From Clostridium intestinale DSM 6191 (lineage in GTDB: Bacteria; Bacillota; Clostridia; Clostridiales; Clostridiaceae), in contig NZ_FQXU01000006.1 of the NCBI RefSeq assembly GCF_900130055.1, positions 62,001-126,000 on the forward strand: 64,000 nt of DNA. The letters run 5' to 3'. A program made the position numbers and the translations under genes. Under the pieces are notes generated by a model. That model saw only the letters and a list, made by a program, of their open reading frames with translations, made no database searches and was not told where the DNA came from. Below are positions 61,598-64,000 of this stretch, piece by piece; position 1 is the stretch's first letter; each line of letters starts with the position of its first letter.

Positions 61598-62537
61598 TCT
61601 CATTATTTGCGAAATAAAGAAATGTGTAACAATTAGAAATGTAGGAGCAATTATTTTTTTAATTTCTTGTGTTATGGTCATCTATTCTTTCGCATTTGAT
61701 AGAATACCAATAAGTACATGGAAAGAATCTTCTATGGAATTAAGAAAATACCAAGTTGAAACTATAGATAAAATGAATAAATTGAAAACCTTGTCTACTG
61801 ATGAGGAAGCCTCATTAGAATATAAGCAGGTAACAGAGATTTGTAATAATATAGTTAAAAAAATTGATTATTGTCTTGAAAATGATATTCCATATAACCC
61901 TTCGAATGTGTGGTTTTTTCTTTCGAGGATAGATAAGTTAGGAATGGGAATAGTTATTTTAGCAGTAGTACTTTCGGCAAGAGTATTAGGAATTGAAAAT
62001 GAGAATTTTACATGGAAAAACATGTTTATAAGTGGTAATAGTAGGACTAAATTAATATTTGCAAAAGTTATTTTTTCGTTGTTAATATCTATAGGAATCT
62101 TTTTGGCATGTGCTTTCATTGCTTTTTTAGTAGGATTTTTTAGATTTGGATTTAATGGGAATGATATTTTAATAATTAATATTATTAATGATAAAATTGC
62201 AAGCGAAAATATGATTATTAATTTTATTTATTTTAATTTTATCTCAATAATTAAGTCAATTTTTTATATTTCTTTGTTAATGTGTATAGGTGCAATTTTA
62301 GATAAGGACAGAATTTCTACTGTAGCAATAGTATGTCTAGTAATAGGGAATAATGGGATAAAGGATAGTGTAGCACAGTATAGATTATCAGAATTACTTC
62401 CTTTTAAATATTTAGCATATACAATAAATGATATGAAAGTAGTAAATAATATCGTTCAATTTTTTACGGTTTTAATATTGTTTTCAATCTTGTTTTATCT
62501 TATTTCAATATATATTTATAAAACTAAGGATTATTAA
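61581..62537 (+). CDS. ABC-2 family permease (BcrB-like) of the second ABC system
   Basis: About 318 residues; ATG 61581 is preferred to 61569 because GAGGTGG lies just upstream. A first helix (about 15-35), a soluble loop rich in Lys and Glu, then five helices. NMFISGNSRTKLIFAKVIFS is a permease motif typical of peptide-resistance transporters. It pairs with the 60866 ATPase. Ends 69 bp before the right-hand copy of the repeat and has no terminator of its own except that within the repeat. Confidence 0.87.
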   Translation: MGSLYDLIICEIKKCVTIRNVGAIIFLISCVMVIYSFAFDRIPISTWKESSMELRKYQVETIDKMNKLKTLSTDEEASLEYKQVTEICNNIVKKIDYCLENDIPYNPSNVWFFLSRIDKLGMGIVILAVVLSARVLGIENENFTWKNMFISGNSRTKLIFAKVIFSLLISIGIFLACAFIAFLVGFFRFGFNGNDILIINIINDKIASENMIINFIYFNFISIIKSIFYISLLMCIGAILDKDRISTVAIVCLVIGNNGIKDSVAQYRLSELLPFKYLAYTINDMKVVNNIVQFFTVLILFSILFYLISIYIYKTKDY

Positions 62538-62601
62538 ATAAATGTAAAAATTTAAGTGAATAGATAACAAGTCCTATAATTACAGAAGATTATTAATATA
62601 A

Positions 62602-63111
62602 TACTGTATTGCTGGAGTTAGAGAAAATGGAGGGCAATATACCCATGCAGCTACTTGGGTAATATTAGCTATGGCGAAGTTAGGTTATGGATATAAGGCA
62701 TGGAAAACCTTCCATATGATAAATCCTATAAACCATTCAAAATCTCATCTAGAATGTGAAAGATACAAAGTAGAACCTTACGTAATGACCGCAGATGTAT
62801 ATGGTGCAGAAGGTCATGAAGGAAGAGGAGGCTGGAGCTGGTATACTGGAACTTCTGGATGGATGTTTAGAGTAGGTATTGAAGGAATCCTTGGGCTTAA
62901 GCTAAAAGGAGATAAGGGATTCACTATAGAACCAGCTGTTCCAGATGAATGGAATGAATATGAGATTAACTACAGAAAAGATAAATGCTCCTATAACATT
63001 AAGTTTGTTAGAGGGGAAAAGAAAGAAATTTATCTTGATGGTAAACTATTAGAGGATAATCTAGTTCCATATTTAGAAGATGGAGAACACTTGGTTAAAG
63101 TGGTTATCTGA
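62602..63111 (+). pseudogene. Truncated copy of the glucan synthase C-terminus
   Basis: From 62607 the DNA equals the gene at 48122 from codon 2701 (I-A-G-V-R-E-N-G) to its stop: 167 codons. Identity is perfect for 315 bases, then falls near the end (for instance Ala to Ser and Val to Phe changes). There is no ribosome site or GT/GH94 core, so it cannot make an active enzyme. An ATG at 62671 gives 146 residues but lacks a start signal. Confidence 0.9.
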
Positions 63112-63193
63112 TTAAAAGAGACTATTGTAATTAGTTATTACAATGGTCTCTTTTTGTATGCACATCTATCCTGTAGACGCGTTCCCCAGCGTC
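62607..63193 (+). repeat. Direct repeat, right copy
   Basis: Partner of 56221-56809, offset 6386 bp. Together they flank the bacteriocin locus; recombination between them would delete it and restore one complete glucan synthase gene. Confidence 0.95.
63117..63155 (+). terminator. Intrinsic terminator in right repeat copy
   Basis: A 15-bp stem (63117-63131 with 63137-63151, one G-T pair), 5-nt loop and T-run. Probably ends the bacteriocin transcripts now. A small hairpin follows at 63176-63193. Confidence 0.85.
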
Positions 63194-63509
63194 ATTAGAT
63201 TCCTTATATCAACTTAATTAAATTCCTTATCTTTTTCAGCGTCAGGCTAATCCTTTTACTTATTAAGAACAAAGTAGGCGTTTTTTAAAAAAGCCTTGCT
63301 AATAAATTAAGGCAAAGTCAAAATCCATATTGAACAATAGAAGAATAGAAAAATATTTTTATAAAAGATGAATAATGAGTAGGAAGAAAAGCAGACTACC
63401 GAGTGTCAAAGTGTCAAAGTGTCAAAGTGTCAAAGTGTCAAAGTGTCAAAGTGTCAAAGTGTCAAAGTGTCAAAGTGGCGTTATGTCGTACTTAGAAGGA
63501 ATCTAATGA
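63192..63509. repeat. Inverted-repeat-bounded non-coding element
   Basis: Perfect 14-bp inverted repeats TCATTAGATTCCTT at 63192-63205 and its complement at 63496-63509 enclose about 318 bp that holds the 8-bp tandem repeat and two smaller hairpins (AGGC/GCCT at about 63270, GCCTT/AAGGC at about 63292). There is no gene within. It could be a small non-autonomous element. Confidence 0.5.
63403..63474 (+). repeat. Tandem repeat, nine copies of GTGTCAAA
   Basis: Nine perfect 8-bp units in 72 bp. As 8 is not a multiple of 3 it is not coding. It lies about 125 bp upstream of the lipoprotein gene and is likely variable in copy number between strains. Confidence 0.95.
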
Positions 63510-63598
63510 AGCTCTTGAAAAGAAGAGTTTTTACAGAATATAAGTTGACAGATTTACCTATATATAGCCGTATATATATATGAAGGGGGTAGAGGAAA

Positions 63599-64000
63599 AT
63601 GAGAAAATTAAGATCAGTATTTATTACATTACTTTCAGTCATAATTTTAACAGCTTCACTAGTTGGTTGTGAAAGTAAAAAGAATGATGTTCCAACAGTT
63701 CAAGGGTTATTTTATAAAGTAGAAAAGGATGGGAACTATTTATATCTTGGAGGTTCTGTTCACGTAGGAAAAGAAGTTAAATTTATAGATTCAGTAGAAA
63801 AAGCTTATAAGGAATCAGATGGATTAGGAGTTGAAATAAACATACAAGATAAGAAATTAAGTGAAGCACTTAATAAAGAAATGATGTATCCAGAGGGAGA
63901 TAATTTATTAAATCATATTACTCCAGAAACTAAAGATAAAATAGAAAAGATAGTTTCGGAATTAGGATTAAAACTAGACTATAAACAATATAAATTATGG
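63599..64000 (+). CDS. TraB/GumN-family lipoprotein (3' end outside window)
   Basis: Visible part 134 residues. A lipoprotein signal peptide (MRKLRSVFITLLSVIILTA, then LVGC lipobox) anchors it outside the cell. YLYLGGSVHVGKEV near residue 45 has the GSxH signature of the TraB/GumN superfamily, related to Tiki-type metalloproteases, followed by the AYKESDGLGVEINI block. AAGGGGGTAGAGG precedes the ATG. The gene runs off the window. Function of bacterial members is not known; metal-dependent hydrolysis is suspected. Confidence 0.88.
   Translation, partial: MRKLRSVFITLLSVIILTASLVGCESKKNDVPTVQGLFYKVEKDGNYLYLGGSVHVGKEVKFIDSVEKAYKESDGLGVEINIQDKKLSEALNKEMMYPEGDNLLNHITPETKDKIEKIVSELGLKLDYKQYKLW

Noticed and set aside
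63403-63474. CRISPR array
   Set aside because: The 8-bp units are directly adjacent with no spacers, so this is a simple tandem repeat.
63545-63576. TTGACA and TATATA upstream of the lipoprotein gene as a promoter
   Set aside because: The spacer is 20 bp, too long for a normal sigma-A promoter, and the TATA stretch is a simple repeat.

Overview
This is AT-rich, densely packed DNA with strong AGGAGG-type ribosome binding sites, T-tailed terminators and clostridial gene content. It fits a strictly anaerobic Clostridium-like Firmicute. No rRNA, tRNA, transposase or CRISPR array was seen.

Bases 1-34,745 form one functional block. It opens with a nucleoside/purine-type BMP ABC importer (1-4580). 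A three-subunit molybdenum hydroxylase follows (4691-8152). Next comes an operon (8302-14243) holding a double-cubane-type 2-hydroxyacyl-CoA-dehydratase-like protein, its ATP-dependent activator, selD, yedF, a DUF3343 gene, yqeC, mocA and yqeB. An operon for cofactor work (14371-18963) carries xdhC, mog/moaB, a moeA-like gene, moaC and a sigma-54-dependent activator. Two operons with excellent sigma-54 promoters come last: 19344-23928 (fused selenium-dependent xanthine dehydrogenase, mocA-like, moaA, MOSC) and 24281-34745 (ygeX, ygeY, D-aminoacylase-like, ssnA, PreA-like dehydrogenase, hydA, second fused xanthine dehydrogenase). This is the labile-selenium molybdenum-hydroxylase system joined to the anaerobic purine/urate degradation cluster. 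Importer, hydroxylases, ring-opening amidohydrolases and 2,3-diaminopropionate ammonia-lyase together suggest purines are used as carbon, nitrogen and energy source. Both sigma-54 operons share paired upstream palindromes, probably sites for the 17218 activator. They also share a 5' leader with a near-identical 23-nt box inside a terminator-like fold, a candidate undescribed cis-regulatory RNA.

Bases 34,746-48,000 are mixed: small unknown genes, a YcaC-like isochorismatase-family hydrolase, a CoA-transferase behind a Rex-like palindrome, a GntR operon behind a 45-bp perfect palindrome, an ABC-2 exporter with a TetR remnant, a cysteine desulfurase of the EF2568 type (probably tied to the selenium system), an AAA/PD-(D/E)XK protein and a second DUF3343 gene.

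A 2867-residue cyclic beta-1,2-glucan synthase-like protein fills 48122-56725. Immediately downstream is a circular-bacteriocin locus (57163-62537: precursor, membrane proteins, SpoIIM-like protein, two ABC systems). It lies between two direct copies of the 3' end of the glucan synthase gene, as if integrated by a single crossover. The window ends with an 8-bp tandem repeat inside a 14-bp inverted repeat and the start of a TraB/GumN-type lipoprotein gene.
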